Shown: positions 1 through 7,529 of the stretch, piece by piece
Layout of the letters: each line of letters starts with the position of its first letter
Position numbering within the stretch: position 1 is the stretch's first letter
Origin: an uncultured Oscillibacter sp.
Lineage (GTDB): Bacteria > Bacillota > Clostridia > Oscillospirales > Oscillospiraceae
NCBI GenBank assembly: GCA_910585245.1
Contig: CAJUCO010000032.1
Location: forward strand, 1 to 27,845
Direction of reading: 5' to 3'
Length of the DNA stretch: 27,845 nucleotides
Translations under genes and position numbers: made by a program
Notes under the pieces: model-generated
The model's database searches: none
Seen by the model: the letters and a program-made list of their open reading frames with translations, nothing else
Told to the model about the DNA's origin: nothing

Positions 1-130
1 TATAGAAGGGATTGATCCGGGGATGGGGGGACTGTTCAATGTACTTGTAACCCCAATCCGCTACCTTCCGGACATAGTCCCGAATGGGCATTTGCTTTGC
101 CAGTACATCCACGTCAAAGGCTATTTTCAT
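1..130 (-). CDS. Sugar phosphate isomerase/epimerase-like protein, N-terminal part only
   Basis: The first 43 codons of a leftward gene are visible; the rest lies outside the window. The start reads MKIAFDVDVLAKQMPIRDYV, followed by a segment with WGYKYIEQSPHPRINPF. This resembles the first strand and helix of TIM-barrel sugar isomerases/epimerases (AP endonuclease 2 fold), where a residue pattern like YIE supplies an early active-site acid. An AAAGGAG ribosome site sits about 8 bp before the ATG. It starts 31 bp after the oxidoreductase gene in the same direction, so it is probably the fourth gene of the leftward sugar operon. Substrate cannot be told from this fragment. Confidence 0.75.
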   Translation of the reverse strand, partial: MKIAFDVDVLAKQMPIRDYVRKVADWGYKYIEQSPHPRINPFY

Positions 131-161
131 GCTTCGCGCTCCTTTCCCAAATTATGTTTGG

Positions 162-1337
162 TTAAAAACTCACCCAGGAGGAGCCGTGATCAGCGGACTC
201 CACGCATTTTTCAATCCACTTTATTCCCTGAGCCCCGGCCTTCACGTCCGGGTACCAGAAATCCTGGTATTCCCCCTTTTCCGCGTCCGCCATGGCCAGG
301 GCGAAGCGGCGGTAGAGGTTGGCCCAGGCTTCAAACAGGCCCTCGGCGTGTCCGCCGCCGATGCGGTCCTCCACACGGGCCTCTTCATACAGGTAGCCGG
401 CGCCCCGCTCCAGAATACGCACCGGCTCTCCCTCCACTTCGTAGCTCAGCTGGTTGGGCCGTTCGTCATCCCACTCAATGGAGGCCTTGGAGCCGACGAC
501 TCGGATCTTGTGGTAATGCCGTGCGCCGCAATTGATGGAGCTGGCCCAGCAGTACACCTGGGCTCCCGCCTGAACGGACTTTGTGCCCTTCAGATTCATA
601 ATGACAAAGGCGTTGTCCTCCAGCTGACGGCCTTCCACGAAGGCCCGCTTTGTGCACATGAGGTTGTCAATTTCCAGATCCGGAATCATGGCCTCTATGA
701 TAAAGAGCGGGTGCGTGCCCACGTCGCCGAGGGCAAAGGAGGGACCGGCCTTTGTGGGATCGAAGCGCCATTTGGCGGAGGGGACCCGGTCTTCAATCTT
801 CTCGTTATAGCCTCCGAAAGCAAAGCTCATGTTGATAACCCGGATTTCTCCCAGGTCACCGTGCCGGATCATCTGCCGGGCCTGCTGGATCATCTGATGG
901 CCGGAGTAACCGTAGGTCACCGCCACCACCCGCTGCTTCTCCTTTGCCAGGGCCACCAGCTCCTCCGCCTCGGCGGAGGTGAAGCACAGCGGCTTTTCAC
1001 AGACCACGTGCAGCCCCGCCTCCAGGGCGGCCTTACACACCTCATAGTGCAGACTGTTGGGAGTGGCGATGGTCACTGCCTGAATGCCGTCGGGGCGTTT
1101 GGCCTCCTCGGCGAACATGGTTTTATAGTCGGGATAGCACCGCTCGGGGGCCACGTGCAGTTTCTGCCCGAACTCCTTGCCGCGCTCCGGCACGATGTCG
1201 AAAGCTCCGGCCACCAGCTGGAAATTAAAGTCCCGCAGGGCGGAAGAGCGGTGGATATAGCCGATCTGGCTGCCCACGCCGCCGCCTACCATGGCCCAAC
1301 GGATGGGATTTTCTATGCGTTTATCACCGTAATACAT
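162..1337 (-). CDS. Gfo/Idh/MocA family NAD(P)-dependent oxidoreductase
   Basis: A 391-residue dehydrogenase expected to oxidise a sugar, glycoside or inositol hydroxyl with NAD(P) in the cytoplasm. The N-terminal Rossmann motif is visible near residues 16-25 (MVGGGVGSQIG). The family's EKP motif occurs as CEKPLC near residue 114, and a GDVGTHPL segment near residue 205 carries the expected catalytic-region His. The length is normal. The MVGGG...GYIHRSALRD-like N-terminus recalls the ThuB/LgdA branch of the family, some members of which oxidise the 3-position of glycosides; that assignment is from memory of the family, not proven here. It lies 13 bp downstream of the IolE-like gene and 31 bp before another isomerase, so the three enzymes probably act in sequence on the sugar imported by the adjacent ABC transporter. 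Confidence 0.9.
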   Translation of the reverse strand: MYYGDKRIENPIRWAMVGGGVGSQIGYIHRSSALRDFNFQLVAGAFDIVPERGKEFGQKLHVAPERCYPDYKTMFAEEAKRPDGIQAVTIATPNSLHYEVCKAALEAGLHVVCEKPLCFTSAEAEELVALAKEKQRVVAVTYGYSGHQMIQQARQMIRHGDLGEIRVINMSFAFGGYNEKIEDRVPSAKWRFDPTKAGPSFALGDVGTHPLFIIEAMIPDLEIDNLMCTKRAFVEGRQLEDNAFVIMNLKGTKSVQAGAQVYCWASSINCGARHYHKIRVVGSKASIEWDDERPNQLSYEVEGEPVRILERGAGYLYEEARVEDRIGGGHAEGLFEAWANLYRRFALAMADAEKGEYQDFWYPDVKAGAQGIKWIEKCVESADHGSSWVSF

Positions 1338-1350
1338 ACTGCTGTCCTCC

Positions 1351-2283
1351 TCAAATCAAATAGCCAACTGATTTCAGATACTCTACGCTGGCCTTCACAT
1401 CTTGCAAACTGGTGCCGGAATTGCGGGGGTCCCGCTCCTGTTCAATGGTGATATAGCCGCTGTAGCCTATCTCCTCCAGGGCCTGTTTGATACCCGGATA
1501 GTCCAGGCTCCCGGTTCCAATGGGGCACATAGAGCCCTTGCCGCATCCGTCAAAGAAGCGGATATGCTCACCCAGCACCTGTTGGTAGACCGTTTCGTTG
1601 ACATCTTTAAAGTGGACATAGTCCAGCCGGTCCGCGTATTTTTTCAGATACGCCACAGGGTCCATGCCGGAGTAATAGAGATGCCCGGTGTCCAGGCACA
1701 GGCCCGCGACCTCATAGGGGATATCCCGAACCACCGCCTCAATCTCGTCGGCGAACTCGATATAGCCTCCCGCGTGGGGATGGATTACCGGCCGGACGCC
1801 GTAGCGGTTGGCCCGCTGGCACACCGCCCGAAGGTTCGCCATGAAATCCGCCCACTGCTTGGCAGAGAGCCGGGGCGCCCGGTCCGAGTGGCCTGCGGCG
1901 TAGTCCCGCTCATCGTGGCCCCAGTCCATAACGGTCATGTAGGGCGTGGGGAATTTTTGACCCTGGAGGTGGGGAAGGCGGGGGAGGCGGCTGTCCGTAA
2001 TCAGGTGGCAGATGTCGTCCACCGCGCTCAGGACGCTCTCCTGGTTGGCGGGGTCCAGCAGGTCGTGAAAAATGGTTCCCGCAACGATGGCCAGACCGTT
2101 TTTCTCCAGCTCCTTTGAAACGGTCTCCGCGTCGATGGGCAGATAGCCGTAAGGTCCCAGCTCAATGGCCCGGTAACCCGCCAGTCCGGCCTCTTTCAGT
2201 ACCTGCTGCCAGGGCGGGAGATAGGGGTTTTTCGGGTCGTCCACGCCCCAGCAACAGGGCGCGCCGCAGATGCTCATTTCCAT
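1351..2283 (-). CDS. IolE-like sugar isomerase/epimerase (inosose dehydratase-like, TIM barrel)
   Basis: A 310-residue protein of the AP-endonuclase-2 TIM-barrel family. The N-terminus (SICGAPCCWGVDD) matches the GxAPxSWGV pattern of inosose dehydratase (IolE) and relatives. Likely metal and catalytic residues are visible in order: VIHPHAGGYIEF (His, Glu), LCLDTGHLYY (Asp, His), YVHFKDV (His, Lys, Asp) and YITIEQERDP (Glu). The start follows GGAAAGG by 5 bp. A second ATG two codons in is possible. It lies between the sugar-binding protein gene and the oxidoreductase gene in a leftward operon. A keto-inositol or 3-keto-sugar dehydratase/epimerase role fits the neighbours, but the substrate is not determined. 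I do not assign iolE because no other iol genes are present. Confidence 0.85.
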   Translation of the reverse strand: MEMSICGAPCCWGVDDPKNPYLPPWQQVLKEAGLAGYRAIELGPYGYLPIDAETVSKELEKNGLAIVAGTIFHDLLDPANQESVLSAVDDICHLITDSRLPRLPHLQGQKFPTPYMTVMDWGHDERDYAAGHSDRAPRLSAKQWADFMANLRAVCQRANRYGVRPVIHPHAGGYIEFADEIEAVVRDIPYEVAGLCLDTGHLYYSGMDPVAYLKKYADRLDYVHFKDVNETVYQQVLGEHIRFFDGCGKGSMCPIGTGSLDYPGIKQALEEIGYSGYITIEQERDPRNSGTSLQDVKASVEYLKSVGYLI

Positions 2284-2319
2284 AAAGACCTTTCCTTTCG
2301 CTCATTCATAGGAAGAAGC

Positions 2320-2345
2320 GGGGCGGGACGATGGCGCCCCGCCCC
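2320..2345 (-). other. GC-rich hairpin between binding-protein gene and enzyme genes
   Basis: GGGGCGGG and CCCGCCCC form an 8-bp perfect stem around a 10-nt loop, just after the binding-protein stop codon. No T-run follows on the minus strand. Such hairpins in sugar-transport operons often protect the upstream mRNA and let the binding protein be made in excess over the enzymes. That role is inferred from position only. Confidence 0.5.
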
Positions 2346-2370
2346 CGGCGTTTGTTTCAAAATCCGTTTC

Positions 2371-3372
2371 TCACTTGATGAAGTTGTCCACGTTCTCCAC
2401 CGTCACCAGTTGAGGCTGAATGTTGTAGTAGTTGTCCACCAGGCCCTCTACTTCGGTGCCGTTCAAAAGACCCAGCGCGCAGAGGATGGTGCCCTCGCCC
2501 TGGGCGACGGGATCTTGGAAGACGGAGCAGGCCATGGTGCCTTCCTTGACAGCGGCGCAGCCCACGTCCGTGGCGTCGATGCCCACCACCGGGCAGATGA
2601 TTTCTTTATTTCCGTTGGTTTGCATGGCCTCGATGACACCCAGGGCCATTTCATCGTTGTTGCAGATTACCGCGTCATATACGTCTCCCGTGTTCATCAT
2701 TTGGCTGAACAGGTCCATGGCTTTCATGCGGTCCCAGTTGGCCGTGTTTTCCACATAGGTGGCGTTGATCCCGTTGGCCGCCAGGGCGTCTTTGGCGGAT
2801 TGCGTGCGCTTGGTCACATTGTCCAGGCCCAGTTCGCCCATGAACATGGCAATATTCACATCCGTCTTGCCCTCGTTTTTGAAGATTTCCGCCAAATAGT
2901 TGCCCTGCTCGTTGCCATAGAGGTTTTCATCCGTGCCGACATAGACCACTTTGCCGTCCTGGAGCACGTCCAGGCTGGGCTGGCGGTTGACGAAGACCAC
3001 TTTCATGTCCCCGGCGGCAGCCAGGACGTCGGCGGCGGAGTCGTTGTTGCAAAGTCCCACGATTACAGCGTCATATCCGTCGGCCTCCCAGGTCTGAACG
3101 TGGGAGATTTGCGCGGAGACGTCACTGGCGGCGTCCAGAATGTTGATTTCAATGCCCTCGGCTTCCGCCTTGGCCTGGATGGCCTTTTCCATGGAGGTCT
3201 GGAACTGATCCCGGGCAGGCATGGAATAACCGATTTTGTAGCCGCCGCCGCTGCTTTGGGCGGGTTCGGAGCCGGAGCCGGAGTCGGCAGGGGCGGTGTC
3301 CTTTTGTCCGCAGGCCGCCAGCAGTCCGCTGATCATGACGCACACCAGCATAAGTACCAATCTTCTTTTCAT
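2371..3372 (-). CDS. Sugar ABC transporter substrate-binding lipoprotein (periplasmic-binding-protein/LacI fold)
   Basis: A 333-residue extracellular lipoprotein that should capture a sugar or polyol for the RbsA/RbsC-type transporter encoded divergently. Residues 1-21 are a lipoprotein signal (MKRRLVLMLVCVMISGLLAAC) with lipobox LAAC, followed by a Ser/Gly-rich linker. The mature domain (YKIGYSMPARDQFQTSMEKAI ... GYDAVIVGLCNND ... VVGIDATDVG) is a typical type I sugar-binding fold like RbsB. I chose this ATG because GAGGAG lies 8 bp upstream and it starts a clean signal peptide; an in-frame start nine codons earlier would spoil the signal and has a poor ribosome site. It is the first gene of the leftward operon and has its own AraC-type promoter. 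Confidence 0.93.
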   Translation of the reverse strand: MKRRLVLMLVCVMISGLLAACGQKDTAPADSGSGSEPAQSSGGGYKIGYSMPARDQFQTSMEKAIQAKAEAEGIEINILDAASDVSAQISHVQTWEADGYDAVIVGLCNNDSAADVLAAAGDMKVVFVNRQPSLDVLQDGKVVYVGTDENLYGNEQGNYLAEIFKNEGKTDVNIAMFMGELGLDNVTKRTQSAKDALAANGINATYVENTANWDRMKAMDLFSQMMNTGDVYDAVICNNDEMALGVIEAMQTNGNKEIICPVVGIDATDVGCAAVKEGTMACSVFQDPVAQGEGTILCALGLLNGTEVEGLVDNYYNIQPQLVTVENVDNFIK

Positions 3373-3440
3373 AATTCTTCGCTCCTCTTCTTCATTCACG
3401 GTTTTTGTGTTGTTTGACGTTTCCGTCAGGCGTTGTATTT

Positions 3441-3556
3441 ATTATAGGGTTTTGCCCGCTTGGAAACCTTCACTTTTCTGCCTCTCCTTTCCGCCGCTTT
3501 TGGGAAATTTCCAACAAATTTGAGGGGAGTGGTTTTGTTCGCTTCACTATCCTGCT
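3441..3556 (-). promoter_or_regulatory. AraC-type regulated promoter of the leftward sugar operon
   Basis: On the minus strand the -10 TATAAT is at 3446-3441. Its first base lies 36 bp beyond the start of a 15-bp element GGCAGAAAAGTGAAG (3482-3468). A second, perfect element AGCAGGATAGTGAAG is at 3556-3542, exactly 74 bp further upstream. No recognisable -35 hexamer stands at the right distance, which fits an activator-dependent promoter. The same layout recurs at 3747-3862 and 8439-8552. Confidence 0.75.
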
Positions 3557-3746
3557 TCCCTGCCTGAGGGACGGGCAGGAGCATTTCTGTATTTTGTCCG
3601 GTCCGGATTTTAAGAGAAGCGGCTGAAAACTGTTGGATTTTTCAATTGATGTTCTCTTTGGCGTTGGAGTTCTGTGCAATTTTTGGACTTTGTTCAAAGC
3701 CTACTATAGAAAGCGAGACTTTTTTACGAGAAGAGAAGCGGGAGAA

Positions 3747-3862
3747 AGCAGGATTGTGAAATAAACAAAAAGCCTGTGGAACTTTTTGTATACTATCATG
3801 GGTAAAATGGAGTAAATTCCAGCAGGATAGTGAAGGGCGGACAACGGTAATCCACTTATAAT
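3747..3862 (+). promoter_or_regulatory. AraC-type regulated promoter of the rightward transporter operon
   Basis: The distal element AGCAGGATTGTGAAA is at 3747-3761 and the proximal perfect element AGCAGGATAGTGAAG at 3821-3835, a 74-bp repeat distance. TATAAT is at 3857-3862, 36 bp from the proximal element's first base, as in the leftward promoter. The region expected for -35 is not TTGACA-like. Together with 3441-3556 these two back-to-back promoters occupy the gene-free stretch 3373-3951. I found nothing else in that stretch. Confidence 0.75.
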
Positions 3863-3951
3863 AGAGAGAACGGGCGGCGGCCGGGGCTCTTGCAGGCGAG
3901 TTTTGCCATAGGCGCCGCCGGAGAAACGGAGAGAAAGGTTGGAGGTGCGAA

Positions 3952-5460
3952 GTGAGCGAGTACATATTGGAGATGACGGACATTGTGAAGGAATTCCCCG
4001 GTGTGCGGGCTCTGGACGGCGTGGAGCTGAAGCTGCGTCCGGGCAAGGTACATGGCCTGATGGGCGAGAACGGCGCGGGAAAATCCACACTGATGAAGTG
4101 TTTAATTGGCATCTATCACAAAACCTCAGGGAGCATCCGGTTTAAGGGACAGGAGATCAACTTCAAAAGTCCTATTGAGGCGTTGCAAAACGGAATCTCC
4201 ATGATCCACCAGGAGCTGAATCCGGTGCTGGAGCGTCCGGTCTCCGAAAACGTCTGGCTGGGGCGGGAACCCTACAAGGGGGTTTGCATTGACCACCGGA
4301 AGATGCGGGAGGACACCATCGAACTGTTTAAAGAGATGGACCTGAATATTGATCCTGACGAGAAGATGGGAAACCTGACGGTGGCTCAGATGCAGATGGT
4401 GGAGATCTGCAAAGCGGTTTCTTACCACCCTGACGTGATGATTCTGGATGAGCCCACCTCATCTCTGACGGAAAACGAGGTGGTTCATCTGTTTTCCATC
4501 ATCCGGAAACTCCGGGACGGCGGTTGCGCCCTGATTTACATTTCCCACAAGATGGACGAGATTTTCCAGATCTGCGATGAAATGACCACGCTCCGGGACG
4601 GCCGTTTTGTGGGACACGACCTGGCGGAGGACACCAACGTGGACGCCCTCATCACCCGTATGGTGGGCCGGGAGGTGTCCAATATGTTCCCCAAGGTCCC
4701 CTGCGACATTGGGGAAACGGTACTGGAGGTTCGAGATCTCTGCTCCGGCAAGCAGGTGAAAAATGTCTCTTTCTCTGTCCGCAAGGGTGAGATTCTGGGC
4801 TTTGCCGGTCTTGTGGGGGCGGGACGCACGGAAACGGTGGAGACCATCTTCGGTATGCGCCGGAAGGACGGGGGGACGGTTTTCAAAGACGGACGGGAAT
4901 TGAAGATCGGCACGCCCCAGGACGCCATTCGGGAGCGGATTGCCCTTTTGACCGAGGACCGGCGGGGAAACGGTATCGTGGGCATCCGCTCGGTGAAGGA
5001 CAACACCATCCTGGCCCATCTCTCCGCCTACGGTTTCCCCCTCAAACACCAGCAGATCAAAGAGGACACGGAGAAATATGTCCAGGCGATGAACACCAAG
5101 ACGCCCACCATTGACCAGCTGATTATGTATCTCTCCGGCGGAAACCAGCAAAAGGTGCTGATTGGCCGTTGGCTGCTGACGGACCCGGACGTCCTGATTA
5201 TGGATGAACCCACGCGGGGCATTGACGTGGGCGCCAAGGCGGAGATTCACACGCTGATTTCCAAATTGGCTGCAGCGGGAAAAGCCGTCATTCTCATCTC
5301 CTCCGAGTTGCCGGAGGTCATGGGTATGTCCGACCGCATTGTCGCCATGTACGAGGGCGAGGTGACCGGCGTGGTGGAACGGGAGGACTCCCGGTGGAAT
5401 TCCGAGCACATCATGGCCCTGTGCCACGGCCAGCTGGACGGCAGCGCCGTCAGCGCCTGA
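3952..5460 (+). CDS. Sugar ABC transporter ATP-binding protein, RbsA/MglA type (two ATPase domains)
   Basis: A 502-residue double ATPase that powers a ribose/galactose-class (CUT2) sugar importer at the inner face of the membrane. Domain 1 has Walker A GENGAGKST at 38-46 and Walker B VMILDEPTSS around 162-170. Domain 2 begins near residue 255 with a degenerate Walker A (GLVGAGRTE), then LSGGNQQKV near 394 and LIMDEPTRGIDVGAK near 415. The asymmetry is normal for this family. The start is GTG, chosen because GGAGG is placed 6 bp upstream and the protein starts directly before the first domain. The permease gene follows in the same operon, and the binding protein is encoded divergently. Confidence 0.95.
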   Translation: MSEYILEMTDIVKEFPGVRALDGVELKLRPGKVHGLMGENGAGKSTLMKCLIGIYHKTSGSIRFKGQEINFKSPIEALQNGISMIHQELNPVLERPVSENVWLGREPYKGVCIDHRKMREDTIELFKEMDLNIDPDEKMGNLTVAQMQMVEICKAVSYHPDVMILDEPTSSLTENEVVHLFSIIRKLRDGGCALIYISHKMDEIFQICDEMTTLRDGRFVGHDLAEDTNVDALITRMVGREVSNMFPKVPCDIGETVLEVRDLCSGKQVKNVSFSVRKGEILGFAGLVGAGRTETVETIFGMRRKDGGTVFKDGRELKIGTPQDAIRERIALLTEDRRGNGIVGIRSVKDNTILAHLSAYGFPLKHQQIKEDTEKYVQAMNTKTPTIDQLIMYLSGGNQQKVLIGRWLLTDPDVLIMDEPTRGIDVGAKAEIHTLISKLAAAGKAVILISSELPEVMGMSDRIVAMYEGEVTGVVEREDSRWNSEHIMALCHGQLDGSAVSA

Positions 5461-5483
5461 GAAGAGAAAGGAGAATGGAAGCT

Positions 5484-6491
5484 ATGAGCGCGAAAAAAAC
5501 CCTTAACGCAAAGCAGTGGATGAGTCAGAACTCCATTTGGGTTGTCCTGATTTTTATGGTGGTGCTAATGTCCATCCTGTCGCCCACCTTTTTGACGGCA
5601 AAAAACATCGTCAGTGTCCTGACCACAGAGTCCATCACCGGCATCCTGGCAGTGGGGGTCATGTGGTGCATTCTCTCCAAGGGCATTGACCTCTCTCCCG
5701 GCGCGTTGGTGGCCCTCACCGGAGTGGTTACCGCCTCCCTGGCCCAAAAATTTGAATATGGCGCTTCCCGGCTGTTCCCGAATTTGCCGGACATTCCCGT
5801 GGTGGTGGCCATTGTGGCCGGTCTTCTGGTGGGGACCTTTTTCGGCGTGGTCAACGGATTGCTGATCGCTTACACCAAAATTCCCGCCTTCATCGCCACG
5901 TTGGGCACCCAGCTGATCGCCCGGGCCCTGGCCCAGCTCTATACCAACGCCTATCCCATTCCGGAGCTGAAGCCGGGTTTGAAGAATGTGGCCCAGTTTG
6001 AGCTGTTCCAGATCTCCGGCGCTTCCGTGACGGTTATTATTGTCATCTTCCTTCTCTTTGCCTGTATATCGGGCTTCATGTTGACACAGACGCGGTTTGG
6101 AAAAGCCATATACGCCATCGGAGGCAACGACCAGGCGGCCCGGGTGGCGGGTATTAACGTGGAGAAAAACATCATCAAGGTCTATACCTGGTGCGCGTTT
6201 TGCGCCTCTGTTGGCGGAGTGTTGCTGGCGGCCCGGTCCGGGGCGGGAAACTCCTCTGTGGGCGTGAACTACGAGTTGGACGCCATTGCCGCGGCCACGG
6301 TGGGCGGGACCTCCCACTCCGGCGGCGTCTGCCGCATCTCCGGCGTGATCGCCGGGATTCTCATCATGGGTATCCTGAAAAACGGCATGATGCTGTTGAA
6401 GATCTCCCCCTACCTCCAGCAGGTCTGCAAGGGAATCATCATCATTGCCGCCGTGGTGTTTGATATGCGAAAGAACGCCAAGAAAAATTGA
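5484..6491 (+). CDS. Sugar ABC transporter permease, RbsC type
   Basis: A 335-residue polytopic membrane protein forming the channel of the sugar importer. Many hydrophobic segments are visible, including WVVLIFMVVLMSILSPTFL and VVVAIVAGLLVGTFFGVVNGLLI. The family signatures GIDLSPGALVALTGVV, FIATLGTQLIARALA, IYAIGGNDQAARVAGINV and DAIAAATVGGTSHSGG are all present. The reading frame is open from 5394, inside the ATPase gene, but the best start is the ATG at 5484, with AAAGGAG 10 bp upstream; the nearer ATG at 5475 is too close to that site. It lies 23 bp after the ATPase stop and is followed by a strong terminator, so it ends the operon. Confidence 0.95.
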   Translation: MSAKKTLNAKQWMSQNSIWVVLIFMVVLMSILSPTFLTAKNIVSVLTTESITGILAVGVMWCILSKGIDLSPGALVALTGVVTASLAQKFEYGASRLFPNLPDIPVVVAIVAGLLVGTFFGVVNGLLIAYTKIPAFIATLGTQLIARALAQLYTNAYPIPELKPGLKNVAQFELFQISGASVTVIIVIFLLFACISGFMLTQTRFGKAIYAIGGNDQAARVAGINVEKNIIKVYTWCAFCASVGGVLLAARSGAGNSSVGVNYELDAIAAATVGGTSHSGGVCRISGVIAGILIMGILKNGMMLLKISPYLQQVCKGIIIIAAVVFDMRKNAKKN

Positions 6492-6500
6492 CGGTCCGGT

Positions 6501-6533
6501 GAAAAAGCCAGGGGAGCGTCCCCTGGCTTTTTC
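6501..6533 (+). terminator. Intrinsic terminator of the transporter operon
   Basis: A perfect 15-bp inverted repeat (GAAAAAGCCAGGGGA / TCCCCTGGCTTTTTC) around a 3-nt loop, with A and T tails on either side. It lies 9 bp after the permease stop codon. Confidence 0.9.
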
Positions 6534-6566
6534 ATGGATTATTGGATGGAAAGGAGAGGGTTTTCC

Positions 6567-7475
6567 ATGGGGGAGCTTACGGAGAAGCTCTTGGCGCTGG
6601 CACTGATTTTCATGCTGGGCGCACTGGTCCAAAGACGCCTGGAGCTGCCGGAGTCCTTTTATCAAAGCGCCAACGGTCTGGCGGTCCGGTTCACGTTACC
6701 GGCCATGATTCTGTCCTCTATGGACAAGGCGTTTTCTTTGGAGACGCTGCAAGTCAGCTTGCGGCTGCTGTGGATTGCCGCCTGCGTCTTCGGGACGGTG
6801 ATCGCGGGTTTGGAGATTTGGAGGCGCGTTTCAAAACTGCCGCCCAGAACACTGGGGCTGTATCAGTACCTGATTCTTGTGGGCAACACCGCCTTTATGG
6901 GATATCCGGTTCTCCAGGCCATTTATGGAAGCGACGGCGTGTTTTACGCCTCGGTATTCAACCTGGTTCACAACGTGGTGACCTTTTCCTACGGGGTGGC
7001 CCTTTTCCAGCGAGACGCCCCCATTCGCTGGGGGAAGCTGCTGGGAAACGCCTGCTTGCTGTCGACGCTGGCGGGAATGACCCTGTTTCTCTCGCCTCTT
7101 CGCCTGCCCGGTTTTTTGCAACAGGCCCTGGAGTGGGTGGGAGACATCACCATTCCTCTGTGCCTGCTGTGCGTGGGGGCGCGTATGGGGGAACGGCTGG
7201 ACTTGTTTCAGATGGGGACGGCGGTCCGAATTTCCCTGGTGCGCACCGTGCTGTTTCCGCTGGCGCTGGTTCCGGCGCTGTGGGCGCTGGGTTGCTCCGG
7301 TGTGACATTGCTGGTTCCCGCCATTTTGTTTGCGACGCCGGTGTCTCTGACCGCCGGGGCCTTCGCGGGGCGCTATGGCGGGGACGCCGCTTTGGCGGGG
7401 CGGGCCGTTGTGGTGAGCAACTTGATTTCCGTGGTTACACTGCCGGTGTTGGCGGCGGTTCTCTTATCTCTTTAG
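6567..7475 (+). CDS. AEC family transporter (auxin efflux carrier-like permease)
   Basis: A 302-residue membrane protein of the AEC (auxin efflux carrier) family, which in bacteria includes malonate, malate and related organic-anion carriers. The family's N-terminal segment is visible (FMLGALVQRRLELPESFYQSANGLAVRFTLPAMIL). The C-terminal half has the expected repeat (GDITIPLCLLCVGARM ... FATPVSLTAGAFAGRYGGDAALAGRAVVVSNLISVVTLPVLAAVLL). About ten hydrophobic segments are present. The start chosen has AAGGAG about 11 bp upstream; an in-frame ATG at 6534 overlaps the terminator. It stands alone between two terminators, next to the sugar locus. It might export or import a product of that pathway, but nothing in the sequence proves this, and its promoter is unclear because the upstream gap is only the terminator. 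Confidence 0.88.
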   Translation: MGELTEKLLALALIFMLGALVQRRLELPESFYQSANGLAVRFTLPAMILSSMDKAFSLETLQVSLRLLWIAACVFGTVIAGLEIWRRVSKLPPRTLGLYQYLILVGNTAFMGYPVLQAIYGSDGVFYASVFNLVHNVVTFSYGVALFQRDAPIRWGKLLGNACLLSTLAGMTLFLSPLRLPGFLQQALEWVGDITIPLCLLCVGARMGERLDLFQMGTAVRISLVRTVLFPLALVPALWALGCSGVTLLVPAILFATPVSLTAGAFAGRYGGDAALAGRAVVVSNLISVVTLPVLAAVLLSL

Positions 7476-7487
7476 AGGTGACGGGCA

Positions 7488-7529
7488 AAGGCCCCGCCGG
7501 ACCCTGGCTGGTCCGGCGGGGCCTTTTTT
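7488..7529. terminator. Bidirectional terminator between AEC carrier and araC-type gene
   Basis: A 16-bp perfect stem (7488-7503 with 7510-7525, arms AAGGCCCCGCCGGACC and its complement) and a 6-nt loop, followed by a T-run to 7529. It serves the rightward carrier gene and probably also the convergent regulator, whose stop codon touches it. Confidence 0.9.

Noticed and set aside
84..1451. A 455-codon open frame on the plus strand opposite the oxidoreductase gene
   Set aside because: It is antisense to a clear Gfo/Idh/MocA gene, has no domain, and is the usual shadow frame of GC-rich coding DNA.
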